From Azoarcus sp. PA01 (lineage in GTDB: Bacteria; Pseudomonadota; Gammaproteobacteria; Burkholderiales; Rhodocyclaceae): a DNA stretch of 64,000 nucleotides. The notes under the pieces are model-generated. The model did not search any database and was not told where the DNA came from. It saw only the letters and a program-made list of their open reading frames with translations. Below are positions 1 to 8,688 of this stretch, in pieces (the stretch's first letter is position 1; the number at the start of each line of letters is the position of its first letter). The stretch lies in NCBI GenBank assembly GCA_001274695.2, contig LARU01000005.1:162856-226855 (forward strand), read 5' to 3'. The translations under genes were made by a program, and so were the position numbers.

Positions 1-358
1 CTCGGCCGACAAGCTCGTCGCCGATCGCGACGCGCTGCTCGCCTTCTACGACTTCCCGGCCGAGCACTGGATTCACCTGCGCACGACCAACCCGATCGAG
101 TCGACCTTCGCCACCGTGCGTCACCGCACCACCCGCACGAAGAACTGCGTGTCGCGCGCGAGCTTCCTGGGCCTGGCCTTCAAGCTCGTGCACGAAGCCG
201 AGAAATCTTGGCGGGGGATTCGCGGCTTTAAGCGCATTGCCGAACTGATGGGCAGCGTCGTCTTCAAGGACGGCGAACCCGTGAAGGAGCAAGAGCAGGA
301 ACAGCAGCGGCTCGCCGCCTGATCAGCCAGGCCGGATGGGTTCATACACCAGAACTGA
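1..358 (+). mobile_element. IS256-family insertion sequence, right end only
   Basis: The window opens inside this element. Its right part carries the transposase C-terminus and then about 35 bases ending in a motif (ttcatacacc) typical of IS256-family terminal repeats. The next recognisable gene, an IS4-type transposase, is cut off immediately beyond it, so this IS probably landed in that older element. The left end is outside the window, so the target duplication cannot be checked, and the exact right boundary is uncertain by a few bases. Confidence 0.6.
2..322 (+). CDS. IS256-family (mutator-type) transposase, C-terminal part
   Basis: The gene is open from the window edge to a TGA stop. 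The readable part contains the block HLRTTNPIESTFATVRHRT, which carries the conserved NPIES..F motif near the catalytic glutamate of IS256/mutator DDE transposases, followed by a basic helix and a glutamine-rich tail. The first two DDE aspartates must lie upstream of the window. It would cut and join the ends of its own IS. Whether the complete copy is active cannot be judged from here. Confidence 0.85.
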   Translation, partial: SADKLVADRDALLAFYDFPAEHWIHLRTTNPIESTFATVRHRTTRTKNCVSRASFLGLAFKLVHEAEKSWRGIRGFKRIAELMGSVVFKDGEPVKEQEQEQQRLAA

Positions 359-360
359 CT

Positions 361-699
361 TTAGCTCCCGACCTGCCCGAGCAGACCGATTGTGCCGTCG
401 TTGTGCTTGAACGAAATCTCCGTCGTGTCGTGCAAGACCAGAACATGGTCGTCGACGAGGGAAGCGCGTTCGCGGGTCGAATGAAAAGGTCCTGACAGGA
501 TCGCTTCTTCGCTGACCCGTGGAGTCGAGAAGAAACGGTACGCCGCCTTCGTGTTGGCCCAGTCCTGACAGGCAAACGAAATACTCTTGCCTGCGCCCTC
601 GGTCAGTTGCTGGAGCAGAGTTCGAAACCGCTTACCCAGCCGCTCGTCCTTGAACTCGGAAGTCGCCACCTCGTCCTCTGCCCACGACCCCACTTCCAA
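361..699 (-). pseudogene. IS4-family (Tn5-type N-terminus) transposase remnant
   Basis: About 112 residues resemble the N-terminal DNA-binding region of Tn5/IS4-type transposases: WAEDEVATSEFKDERLGKR, then the WANTKAAYRFF block and HDTTEISF just before the catalytic core. The reading frame ends exactly where the neighbouring IS256-type end begins, so the DDE core is missing and the protein cannot be functional. The start is the ATG of MEVGSWAEDE. I read it as an old IS broken by the IS256-family insertion. Confidence 0.75.
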
Positions 700-1366
700 C
701 TGAGCACTCGAATGGACGTCAATACCGCTGCCCCCGTATCAACTTACATCCGGCAGTGACACAAAGCTTAGGCAACGCTTTAACAACGCACTATAAGCGA
801 ATGAATCATATGGGCAATAGAAAGGTTCGTGGAGCGCTTACATCGAAATTCAGCAGTCGGGTTCGTCGGCTCGTTGCTGAAACTGGAAAGACAAAAGCTT
901 GGGGTCGAAGCACGAAAAGTATGAAGTTCACCAGCCCCACCGCACAGTGTTTTCACAAATTTCTCAATCAGCTGAAAACCGCTTTTCTTCCGCACTGCGC
1001 AAAGTATGGGTCTGAATTCACATTAAAAGGCAATTTTAAAGGGATGCCGATCTTCTGCGTTGCAACATCCATGGATTAAAAAAAAGATTGGCATGATCCA
1101 TGCTTTTCTTGTGCAGCAGAGATAGCCACCTCGTGCCTCACGATGGACATTCGACGTCAGGAAATAGTCCCGCAAGCAGCCGAATTCCAATTGCCAAGTT
1201 TCAGCTACTTAAAGCCATGTTCATTTTATCAATTCATAAAATTACTAAAAAAGGACATGTATTGCCGCACTAACTCTGCCATTTGAAACGCTTCTGCAAC
1301 AAGCCTCCATCCCTAATGGGGTATAGGCAAAAAAGGCGGTAGTTATATTTCCTTAAGGAGGAAGAC
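700..1366. other. AT-rich intergenic region upstream of the DUF1302 gene
   Basis: This 667-base stretch is clearly AT-richer than its surroundings and holds no convincing gene. It contains a sigma54-type promoter at 1089-1104, a heptamer GCACTGC at 992-998 that recurs at the same distance upstream of the second sigma54 promoter, A-tracts just before the -24 box, and a strong Shine-Dalgarno (aaggagga) at 1355-1362. I see nothing else recognisable. Confidence 0.6.
1089..1104 (+). promoter_or_regulatory. Sigma54 (-24/-12) promoter upstream of the envelope gene cluster
   Basis: TGGCATGATCCATGCT matches the consensus TGGCAC-N5-TTGCW, with both invariant doublets (GG and GC) at the right spacing; it differs at two non-invariant positions. 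Transcription would start about 12 bases past the GC, leaving a leader of roughly 250 bases before the DUF1302 gene. An EtpR-type sigma54 activator is encoded about 7.6 kb downstream, so it is the natural candidate regulator (inference). Confidence 0.7.
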
Positions 1367-3052
1367 ATGAACGACAAGCAGTCTTGTTTTAACTCCGGTT
1401 TTACGCCGCCGGTTTCGCCAAGCGGTAAGACTATTGTCGCCGTTTGCTCTGGCATGGTGATTTCAGGCGCAGCTTTCGGCATCACCCTCGATACGGGCAA
1501 CCCGGACCTGTCGATGCGCTGGGACAACACCATCAAATACAATGCGAGCTGGAGGGTCGAGAAACAGGAAAGCAGCGGCCCTGCTTCGGATGCAGGCGCC
1601 CGGATCAACACCAATGACGGCGACCGCAACTTCAACCGCGGTCTGATCTCGAACCGAGTCGACCTGTTGTCCGAATTCGATCTGCGCTACAAGAACAACG
1701 TGGGGATTCGCGTCAGTGGCGCCGCTTGGTACGACCAGGTTTACAACGAAGACCACGACCGCAGCCAACGCCACGCCTGGTCGCTCAACCAGCGCTCCGC
1801 AGATTTCGATGAATTTACGACAGCGACCGAAAAGCTGCATGGCCGCAAGGCGGAGTTTCTCGATGCCTTCGTGTATGGCCGCACCGAGATCGACGGCAAG
1901 GGGCTGAACCTCAAGGCGGGGCGTTTCACCCAGCTCTACGGCGAGACGCTGTTCTTTGGCGCAAACGGCATCGCCGGCGCGCAAACGCCGCTCGATCTGG
2001 CGCGCGCGCTGTCGGTGCCGAACTCCCAGTTCAAGGAAGTCGCGCGCCCGGTGGGGCAGGTGTCGGCGCAGCTGCAGCTGAGCGCCGACTTGTCGATCGG
2101 CGCCTACTACCAGTACGAATGGCGCGAGTCGCGCCTGCCGGGGGCCGGGAGCTACTTCTCGTTCGCCGACTTTGCCGGCGCCGGCGGAGAATTCCTGTAC
2201 GGCCCGTTCGGCCCGAACGGCACCTTGCGCCGCGCGCAGGACATGGACGCGCAGGACTCGGGCCAGGGCGGGGTACAAGTCAAGTTCCGCGCCGGCGACA
2301 CCGAGTACGGGCTGTACGCTGCGCAGTTCCACGACAAGCTGCCGCAGTTCTACATCCGGCCCGGGGTCAATGCCGATCCGGCCCACGGCGTCGATGGCGA
2401 CTATGCTCTTGTCTATGCGGAGAACATCCGCACGGTGGGCGCGAGCTTCGCAACGCTGCTGGGCGAGACGAACGTCTCGGGCGAACTGTCGTTTCGCGAG
2501 AACCAACCGCTAGTGGGCACCGGCAACGTCATCGTCGGGCTGGGCGGCGCGGACAACGACGACGACGCGACTTTCCCGAAAGGCCGGACGATGCACGTGA
2601 GCCTGTCGGCGATCAGCGTGCTGGCGGCCAATGCGCTGTGGGAAGGGGCTTCTTTCGTCGGCGAGTTCGCCTACAACCGGGTATTGAACGTCACCGACAA
2701 CCGCGCGGCGCTCGATCCGAATGCCACGCGCGAGGCGAGCGCGCTCCAGTTCGTGTTCACGCCGGAATATTTCCAGGTCGCGCCCGGGCTCGACCTGCAG
2801 GTGCCGATCGGGGTGAGCTACGGCCTGACCGGGCGTTCATCCGTCAATGGTGTGCTGTTCCCGTCCGAAAACGGCGGCAACGTCAGCGTCGGCGTCAAGG
2901 CCGATTACCGCAAGACCTGGCAGGCCGGCCTGAACTACACCCACTACATCGGCGATTCGGGCTCGATCGTCAATCCCGCGGGCGAGTTGTCCTATGACAA
3001 CTTCCACGGCGACCGCGATTTCGTGTCGCTGACGGTGCAGCGCACGTTCTGA
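1367..3052 (+). CDS. DUF1302 family outer-membrane-like protein
   Basis: This 561-residue protein resembles the DUF1302 family of predicted Gram-negative outer-membrane proteins, often found beside DUF1329 genes in hydrocarbon and aromatic degraders. A hydrophobic stretch around residues 22-40 looks like an export signal, preceded by an unusually long polar N-terminus. The remainder alternates short polar and aromatic segments and ends in VQRTF, a terminal-Phe ending typical of beta-barrel proteins. The ATG was chosen for the aaggagga ribosome site seven bases upstream. It is the first gene of a rightward set with DUF1329, YCF48-like and MMPL genes behind a sigma54-type promoter. A role in substrate or solvent traffic across the outer membrane is inferred. 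Confidence 0.85.
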   Translation: MNDKQSCFNSGFTPPVSPSGKTIVAVCSGMVISGAAFGITLDTGNPDLSMRWDNTIKYNASWRVEKQESSGPASDAGARINTNDGDRNFNRGLISNRVDLLSEFDLRYKNNVGIRVSGAAWYDQVYNEDHDRSQRHAWSLNQRSADFDEFTTATEKLHGRKAEFLDAFVYGRTEIDGKGLNLKAGRFTQLYGETLFFGANGIAGAQTPLDLARALSVPNSQFKEVARPVGQVSAQLQLSADLSIGAYYQYEWRESRLPGAGSYFSFADFAGAGGEFLYGPFGPNGTLRRAQDMDAQDSGQGGVQVKFRAGDTEYGLYAAQFHDKLPQFYIRPGVNADPAHGVDGDYALVYAENIRTVGASFATLLGETNVSGELSFRENQPLVGTGNVIVGLGGADNDDDATFPKGRTMHVSLSAISVLAANALWEGASFVGEFAYNRVLNVTDNRAALDPNATREASALQFVFTPEYFQVAPGLDLQVPIGVSYGLTGRSSVNGVLFPSENGGNVSVGVKADYRKTWQAGLNYTHYIGDSGSIVNPAGELSYDNFHGDRDFVSLTVQRTF

Positions 3053-3081
3053 TTCATCATAAATAAACGAGGAGACGGGAC

Positions 3082-4446
3082 ATGTTCAAAAAAACTTTGC
3101 TGTGCGCATCGCTGCTGGCGCTGGTCTCGGGTGTGCACACGGCCGCGGCGGCCGTCAGCGCCGAGGACGCGGCGAAACTCAAGAGCTCGCTGACGCCGCT
3201 CGGCGGCGATAAAGCGGGCAACAAGGACGGCACGATTCCGGCGTGGACGGGCGGCCAGACCCAGCCGGTGGCCGGCGCCAAGGTGGGCGACATTCCGGTG
3301 AATCTTTTCCCGAATGAAAAGCCGCTGGTGCAGATCACCGCGGCGAACATGGCGCAGCACGCCGACAAGCTCTCCGAAGGCACGCAGGCGCTGCTGAAGA
3401 AATACCCGGATACGTTCCGTGTCGACATTTATCCGACGCACCGCACCGCGACCGTGCCCACGCACATCGCCGACAACACTTTCAGGAACGCGACAAACTG
3501 CAAGACGATCGCGGGCGGCGCCTCCATTGAAAACTGCTTTGGCGGCCTCCCGTTCCCCATTCCGCAGGCCGGCGTCGAAGTGGTGTGGAACTACCTGTTG
3601 CGCGTTGAAGCCGAATCGATCGAGTTCGGCTTCAAGAACATTGTCGGGTCGGCCGATGGAAATCACACGCTGGCGACGCGCAATGACAACTTCTTCCAGC
3701 ATCCCTACAACTACAAGGATGGCTCGTGGGAGACGTGGACGAAGAACGGAAACGGCGAGTATTTCATGCAGCGCTTCAGCACGACCGCGCCGTCCTTCAA
3801 GGTAGGCGAATCGCTGGTGATTCGAGACAAGATCGACCCCCAGACTCCGCGTCAGGCCTGGCAGTACCTCGTCGGCCAGCGCCGCGTGCGGCGCGCACCG
3901 ACGGTCGCCTACGACACGCCGGACTTCGTCGCCTCGGGCGCGAACTACTTCGACGAGGTGCAAGGCTTCTTCGGCCACCCCGACCGCTACGAGTGGAAGC
4001 TCGTCGGCAAGCGGGAGATGTACATTCCTTACAACAACAACGAACTGGTCACCGCCAAGGTCTCCGAAGCGTTCGACAAGTTCCACCTGAATCCGGCCAA
4101 GGTGCGCTGGGAGCTGCATCGGGTGTGGGAAGTCGAAGCGACGGTGGTGTCGGGCAAGCGCCATGCGGTGCCCAAGCGCAAGTACTACTTCGACGAAGAT
4201 ACGTCGCTGCTGGCATTGATGGACGGCTACGACTCCAAAGGCAAGCTATGGCGCACGTCCCAGGTGCCGAACTTCTTCGTGCCGGCCGTTCCGGCGTTGC
4301 TCGCCAAGCAGGTGACGGTCTTCAACCTGCAAGCGGGCACGATGAGCACGGTGCAAGGCCTGAACGACGAATCGTATCGAGTCGTGCCGCGCAAGCCCGA
4401 AACCTTCTTTACCGGGGACGCGGTCGCCGCCGACGCGGCGCGCTGA
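3082..4446 (+). CDS. DUF1329 family periplasmic/outer-membrane protein
   Basis: This 454-residue protein begins with a clear Sec signal (MFKKTLLCASLLALVSG, cleavage probably after the AAAA stretch), followed by the DUF1329 hallmark region SLTPLGGDKAGNKDGTIPAWTGG. DUF1329 proteins are predicted to share the LolB-like fold and are nearly always paired with DUF1302, as here, with a gap of 29 bases carrying a good Shine-Dalgarno (gaggaga). The molecular role is not established; partner function in outer-membrane assembly or export is inferred from the pairing. The length is normal for the family and there is no sign of damage. Confidence 0.9.
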   Translation: MFKKTLLCASLLALVSGVHTAAAAVSAEDAAKLKSSLTPLGGDKAGNKDGTIPAWTGGQTQPVAGAKVGDIPVNLFPNEKPLVQITAANMAQHADKLSEGTQALLKKYPDTFRVDIYPTHRTATVPTHIADNTFRNATNCKTIAGGASIENCFGGLPFPIPQAGVEVVWNYLLRVEAESIEFGFKNIVGSADGNHTLATRNDNFFQHPYNYKDGSWETWTKNGNGEYFMQRFSTTAPSFKVGESLVIRDKIDPQTPRQAWQYLVGQRRVRRAPTVAYDTPDFVASGANYFDEVQGFFGHPDRYEWKLVGKREMYIPYNNNELVTAKVSEAFDKFHLNPAKVRWELHRVWEVEATVVSGKRHAVPKRKYYFDEDTSLLALMDGYDSKGKLWRTSQVPNFFVPAVPALLAKQVTVFNLQAGTMSTVQGLNDESYRVVPRKPETFFTGDAVAADAAR

Positions 4447-4475
4447 TCTGGTCCGTGGCGGCTGGTAGCCGCGGC

Positions 4476-4527
4476 AAGGCCTGCCCGCCTGGGGTGGGCA
4501 GGCCTTTCACACGAATTTTTCCGTTTT
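4476..4527 (+). terminator. Hairpin between the DUF1329 and YCF48-like genes
   Basis: AAGGCCTGCCC and GGGCAGGCCTT form a perfect 11-bp stem around an 8-base loop. The T-rich stretch follows only after about ten bases, so it may act as a partial terminator or mRNA-stabilising element that lowers expression of the downstream genes, rather than as a strict intrinsic terminator. Confidence 0.6.
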
Positions 4528-4605
4528 TGAACGACGCACCAGCCGCAGCACGGATCCGCCCGGGGTCCGCGCTGCCCCACCGGAGCGCAGACGCGAGTCA
4601 GTAAC

Positions 4606-5715
4606 ATGGTATTGAACCTTGCAGTACGGCCCGTCGTGGCTGCAACTCTTTTCAGCTTGCTCTGGCCCTTGGGGGCCGCGGCCGCCTTGAGCGAGCCGGT
4701 GCCGGATCTGATGGAGGTGGCGGCCAGTGCTGATGTGCGCGCCACCAGTTCGGTGCAGCTGGCGGTGACGCACGCGGGCGAGCGACTGGTGTCGGTTGGG
4801 GTGCGCGGCACGGTGCTGTTATCCGACGACTGCGGCAATAGCTGGAGACAGGCGAAGACGGTGCCCTCGAGCGTCGCGCTGACCGCCGTCACCTTCGTCA
4901 CCGACCAGTTGGGCTGGGCGGTCGGCCATAGCGGCGTCGTGCTGCATTCGCGCGATGGCGGTGAAACCTGGGTGCGCCAACTCGACGGCCGCCAGGCGGC
5001 GCAGCGCGTGTTCGAAGAGGCGAAGGCGCGCGCGGCAGCGGGCGAGGACGGAGCGGATCGTCTGCTGCGCGATGCGCAGCGAATCGTCGAAGACGGTCCG
5101 GACAAGCCGTTGCTCGGCGTGAGTTTCGCCAACGAGCGGCGCGGCTACGTGGTCGGCGCCTACGGCTTGGCGCTCGCGACCGACGACGGCGGCCAGTCCT
5201 GGCACGCGATCCAGTCGCGGGTGCCGAACCCGCGGGGGCTGCATCTCTACACCGTCCACGCCGACGGCGACCAGCTGTTGATCTCCGGGGAGCAAGGGGC
5301 GTTTTTCGGCTCGGCCGATGCCGGGGCTTCGTTCTCGGCGATCAAGACACCCTATGCGGGCACGTTCTTCGGCGTCCTCGCGCTCGGCGACGAGACGCTG
5401 CTCGCGTACGGCTTGCGCGGTAACGTGTGGCGCAGCAGCGACGCGGGCGCGAGCTGGACGCACATCGCGCTCGATCAGGACATCACGATCACGAGCGCCG
5501 TGCGGCTCAAGGATGGGTCGGTCGTGCTCGCCGACGAAAGCGGTCGGCTGCGGCGCAGCAACGACCGCGGGCGCAGCTTCACCGCCCTCGAAGTCAAAGC
5601 GCCCAACGCGATCACCGCGCTCGCCCAAGCCGGCGATGGCGCGCTCATCATGGCCGGGGCACGCGGTCTGAACCGCGTCGGCCTGGCTCAATTCATCGTC
5701 GCGGAGCGTAAATGA
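4606..5715 (+). CDS. YCF48/BNR-repeat periplasmic protein
   Basis: This is a 369-residue beta-propeller-type protein. After a signal peptide (hydrophobic core about residues 10-26, ending GAAAA) come six short Asp-box repeats of the S-x-D-x-G-x-[ST]-[WF] type, for example LSDDCGNSW, SRDGGETW, ATDDGGQSW, SSDAGASW and SNDRGRSF. This is the pattern of YCF48-like/photosynthesis-system-II assembly-factor family members. In non-photosynthetic bacteria this family commonly sits next to DUF1329 and MMPL genes. Its TGA stop overlaps the start of the MMPL permease by four bases, suggesting translational coupling and a shared complex. The ligand is unknown. Confidence 0.85.
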   Translation: MVLNLAVRPVVAATLFSLLWPLGAAAALSEPVPDLMEVAASADVRATSSVQLAVTHAGERLVSVGVRGTVLLSDDCGNSWRQAKTVPSSVALTAVTFVTDQLGWAVGHSGVVLHSRDGGETWVRQLDGRQAAQRVFEEAKARAAAGEDGADRLLRDAQRIVEDGPDKPLLGVSFANERRGYVVGAYGLALATDDGGQSWHAIQSRVPNPRGLHLYTVHADGDQLLISGEQGAFFGSADAGASFSAIKTPYAGTFFGVLALGDETLLAYGLRGNVWRSSDAGASWTHIALDQDITITSAVRLKDGSVVLADESGRLRRSNDRGRSFTALEVKAPNAITALAQAGDGALIMAGARGLNRVGLAQFIVAERK

Positions 5716-8111
5716 TGGCTGTCGCCCATGCACTTCCTGCCGAAGCGGTCATCGCGAACCTAGCGAATTTCGACACGCGCTCGGGCTCGCTGGGCGAGCG
5801 CCTCCTGTTCAACAACCGCCTGGTGATCGTCGCGCTGTGCCTGCTCGCGACCGTCGTGCTCGGCTACCAGGCGCTCGGGCTCAAGCTGAACGCCGCGTTC
5901 GACAAGATGATCCCGACGAGCCACCCGTATGTCGCGAACTTCCTCGACAACCGCAGCCAGCTCGCGGGCATGGGCAACAGCCTGCGCATCGCGGTGGCGA
6001 CGACCGAAGGAGACATCTTCAACGCGGAGTATCTCGACACCGTGCGCAAGATGAGCGACGAGCTCTTTCTGATGCCGGGCGTCGACCGCCCCTACATGAA
6101 ATCCTTGTGGGCGCCCGCGGTGCGCTGGACCGGGGTGACCGAAGAAGGGCTCGACGGCGGCCCGGTGATTCCGGACGACTACGACGGCTCGCCCGAAGCG
6201 CTCGAGCAGGTGCGGATCAATGTCGAGCGCTCGGGCGAGATCGGCCAGCTGGTGGCGGCCAACTATCAGTCGAGCATCCTCTTCGTGCCGCTCCAGGACA
6301 CGATCGCCGAGACCGGCGAGCGCATCGACTACCACGCGCTCTCCCAGCGCATCGAGGCGCTGCGCGCGAAATACGAGTCGGACACGATCAAGATCCACGT
6401 CACCGGCTTTGCCAAGGTGGTCGGCGACCTGATCGAGGGGCTGCAGCAGGTGATAATGTTCTTCGCTGTCGCGATCCTCATCTGCACCGCGGTGCTGTAC
6501 TGGTACACCCGCTGCCTGCGCAGCACGCTCTTGGTGGTGGCGTGCTCGGTGGTGGCCGTGGTGTGGCTGCTGGGCCTGTTGCCCACGCTCGGCTACGAGC
6601 TCGACCCGTACTCGGTGCTGGTGCCTTTCCTGGTCTTCGCCATCGGCATGAGCCACGGTGCGCAGAAGATGAACGGCATCATGCAGGACATCGGGCGCGG
6701 CACGCACAGCCTGGTGGCGGCTCGCTACACCTTCCGCCGTCTGTTCCTGGCCGGGATGACCGCGCTCCTGGCCGACGCGGTCGGCTTTGCGGTGCTGATG
6801 GTCATCGACATCCAGGTCATCCAGGATCTGGCGGTCACCGCCAGCATCGGCGTCGCGGTGCTGATCTTCACCAACCTCGTGCTGCTACCGATCCTGCTCT
6901 CCTACACCGGGGTGAGCGCCGTCGCCGCCCAGCGCAGCCTCAAGGCCGAGCTCCTCGAGGCGAGCGGCGCCCAGGCCAAGCACCCGTTCTGGGCGTTCCT
7001 CGATCTCTTCACGCAGCGCAAGTGGGCGACGATCGCGGTGCTCGCGGGACTGGCGATGGGGGCGGTGGGGCTCGCGGCGAGCTTCCAGCTCAAGATCGGC
7101 GACACCGACCCGGGGGCGCCCGAGCTGCGCCCGGACTCGCGCTACAACCGCGACAACGCCTTCATGACCGCCAACTACGCGGCGAGCAGCGACGTCTACA
7201 TCGTCATGGTGCGCACGCCCCAATACGCGTGCGGCCAGTACGACACGCTGATGGCGGTCGATGCGCTCGAGCGCGAGCTGCAGCAGCTGCCCGGGGTCGA
7301 GACGACCAGCTCGCTGGCGGGGCTCGCCAAGGCGTCGAACGCCGGCATGAACGAAGGGAGCCTCAAGTGGTTCGAGATCCCGCGCTCGCAGGAGATGCTC
7401 AACGCGATCATCACCCGCGCCCCGCGCGAGATGTTCAACCAGAACTGCGATCTTCTGACCGTGTATGCCTACCTCAAGGACCACAAGGCCGACACGCTCA
7501 CGAGCGTGGTCAAGGTGGTCGAGGCGTTCGCCGCCCGCCACGACACCGACGCGGTGCGCTTTCTGAACGCCGCCGGCAACGCGGGCATCGAGGCGGCGAC
7601 CAACATCATCGTGAAGAAGGCCAACGTGCAGATGCTGTTCCTCGTCTATGCGGCGGTGATCGTGCTCGCGTTCATCACGTTCCGCTCGTGGCGCGCCGTG
7701 GTGTGCGCGGTGGTGCCGCTGATGATCACCTCGGTGCTGTGCGAGGCGTTGATGGTGTGGCTCAACATCGGCGTCAAGGTCGCGACCTTGCCGGTGATTG
7801 CGCTCGGGGTCGGCATCGGCGTCGATTACGCGCTCTACGTGATGACCGTCACGCTCGCGCGCCTCAAGGAGGGCATGAGCCTGTCGGAAGCCTATTACAA
7901 GGCGCTCACCTTCACCGGCAAGGTGGTGGTGCTCACCGGCATCACGCTGGGGCTGGCCGTGGCCACCTGGGCGTGGTCGCCGATCAAGTTCCAGGCCGAC
8001 ATGGGGATCCTGCTCGCCTTCATGTTCATCTGGAACATGCTCGGCGCCCTGATCCTGCTGCCCGCGCTCGGGCATTTCCTGCTGCGACCGAAAAAAATGG
8101 CGCTGGCCTGA
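5712..8111 (+). CDS. MMPL/RND-superfamily transporter
   Basis: This 799-residue inner-membrane protein has the duplicated RND/MMPL layout: one N-terminal membrane helix (about residues 35-55), a large periplasmic loop, a five-helix bundle (about 235-400), then a second helix, loop and bundle to the C-terminus. The second bundle contains GVGIGVDYALYVM, a charged Asp in the fourth-helix segment typical of proton-coupled RND proteins. It lacks the associated AcrA/TolC genes of classical efflux pumps and is instead joined to DUF1302, DUF1329 and YCF48-like genes, which may form its periplasmic and outer-membrane partners. Export of a toxic phenolic or a lipid is plausible but unproven. Confidence 0.9.
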   Translation: MMAVAHALPAEAVIANLANFDTRSGSLGERLLFNNRLVIVALCLLATVVLGYQALGLKLNAAFDKMIPTSHPYVANFLDNRSQLAGMGNSLRIAVATTEGDIFNAEYLDTVRKMSDELFLMPGVDRPYMKSLWAPAVRWTGVTEEGLDGGPVIPDDYDGSPEALEQVRINVERSGEIGQLVAANYQSSILFVPLQDTIAETGERIDYHALSQRIEALRAKYESDTIKIHVTGFAKVVGDLIEGLQQVIMFFAVAILICTAVLYWYTRCLRSTLLVVACSVVAVVWLLGLLPTLGYELDPYSVLVPFLVFAIGMSHGAQKMNGIMQDIGRGTHSLVAARYTFRRLFLAGMTALLADAVGFAVLMVIDIQVIQDLAVTASIGVAVLIFTNLVLLPILLSYTGVSAVAAQRSLKAELLEASGAQAKHPFWAFLDLFTQRKWATIAVLAGLAMGAVGLAASFQLKIGDTDPGAPELRPDSRYNRDNAFMTANYAASSDVYIVMVRTPQYACGQYDTLMAVDALERELQQLPGVETTSSLAGLAKASNAGMNEGSLKWFEIPRSQEMLNAIITRAPREMFNQNCDLLTVYAYLKDHKADTLTSVVKVVEAFAARHDTDAVRFLNAAGNAGIEAATNIIVKKANVQMLFLVYAAVIVLAFITFRSWRAVVCAVVPLMITSVLCEALMVWLNIGVKVATLPVIALGVGIGVDYALYVMTVTLARLKEGMSLSEAYYKALTFTGKVVVLTGITLGLAVATWAWSPIKFQADMGILLAFMFIWNMLGALILLPALGHFLLRPKKMALA

Positions 8112-8130
8112 CCCTACGGAGGATCATGAA

Positions 8131-8583
8131 ATGTACCGTCACATCCTGGTGCCGCTCGATGGTTCGGAGCTGACGAGCTCGCTGGTGGCGCAGGCGGTGG
8201 AGTTCGCCGGCAGCCTCGGGGCGCGCGTCACCTTTTTTACGATGGTCGAGGATTACGGCGCGACCCAGGAGGGGGCGCTGATGCGCACGCTCTCTCCCGA
8301 AGCGTTCGAAAAGGAGTTGAAGCACCGCGCGTCGGCCGTCATTTCCGACGCCGTGGCGGCGGGCCAGGCCGCGCAGCTCGCCTGCGAAGGGGTCGTACGG
8401 ATAGGCACCGACCCCTGCGAGGAGATTCTTCACGTTGCCCGGGAAAAAGCGTGCGACCTGATTTACATGGCGTCGCATGGTCGACGCGGCCTGAAGGCCC
8501 TCGCGCTCGGATCGCAAACCCACAAAGTCCTGACCCACTCGCCTCTGCCGGTGTTTGTAGCCAAAGCCCACCCGTCATGTTGA
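8131..8583 (+). CDS. Universal stress protein (UspA family)
   Basis: This 150-residue single-domain Usp begins MYRHILVPLDGSE (beta-1 with the Asp that contacts the nucleotide). Near the C-terminus it has MASHGRRGLKALALGSQTHKVL, a version of the G-2x-G-9x-G-(S/T) ATP-binding motif. It is the last gene of the envelope set, 19 bases after the permease. An overlapping ATG five bases upstream is in another frame; the chosen ATG gives the canonical N-terminus. A strong intrinsic terminator follows. It may protect cells during phenolic-solvent stress, which is inferred from position only. Confidence 0.92.
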   Translation: MYRHILVPLDGSELTSSLVAQAVEFAGSLGARVTFFTMVEDYGATQEGALMRTLSPEAFEKELKHRASAVISDAVAAGQAAQLACEGVVRIGTDPCEEILHVAREKACDLIYMASHGRRGLKALALGSQTHKVLTHSPLPVFVAKAHPSC

Positions 8584-8620
8584 TCAGAACTATTTGCTTC
8601 GGTCTCCTCCGAAGACTTTC

Positions 8621-8647
8621 GGGGCGGTTGCAGGGCCCCTTTTTTTT
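8621..8647 (+). terminator. Intrinsic terminator after the universal stress gene
   Basis: GGGGC pairs with GCCCC across a short G/T-rich loop and is followed directly by eight T residues. It lies between two converging genes and should stop the rightward envelope operon; the regulator gene ends some 40 bases beyond on the other strand. Confidence 0.75.
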
Positions 8648-8688
8648 ACCCGCAGGACGAACACGGTTTCTGGCGCTGGCCAAATGAC

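Noticed and set aside
756..1079. Possible 107-residue gene in the AT-rich region upstream of the DUF1302 gene
   Set aside because: No family motif, no ribosome site, and it ends across the sigma54 control region; the composition is not that of neighbouring genes.
1251..1266. ggacatgtattgcc as an alternative -24/-12 promoter nearer the DUF1302 gene
   Set aside because: The GG-to-GC spacing is one base too short.
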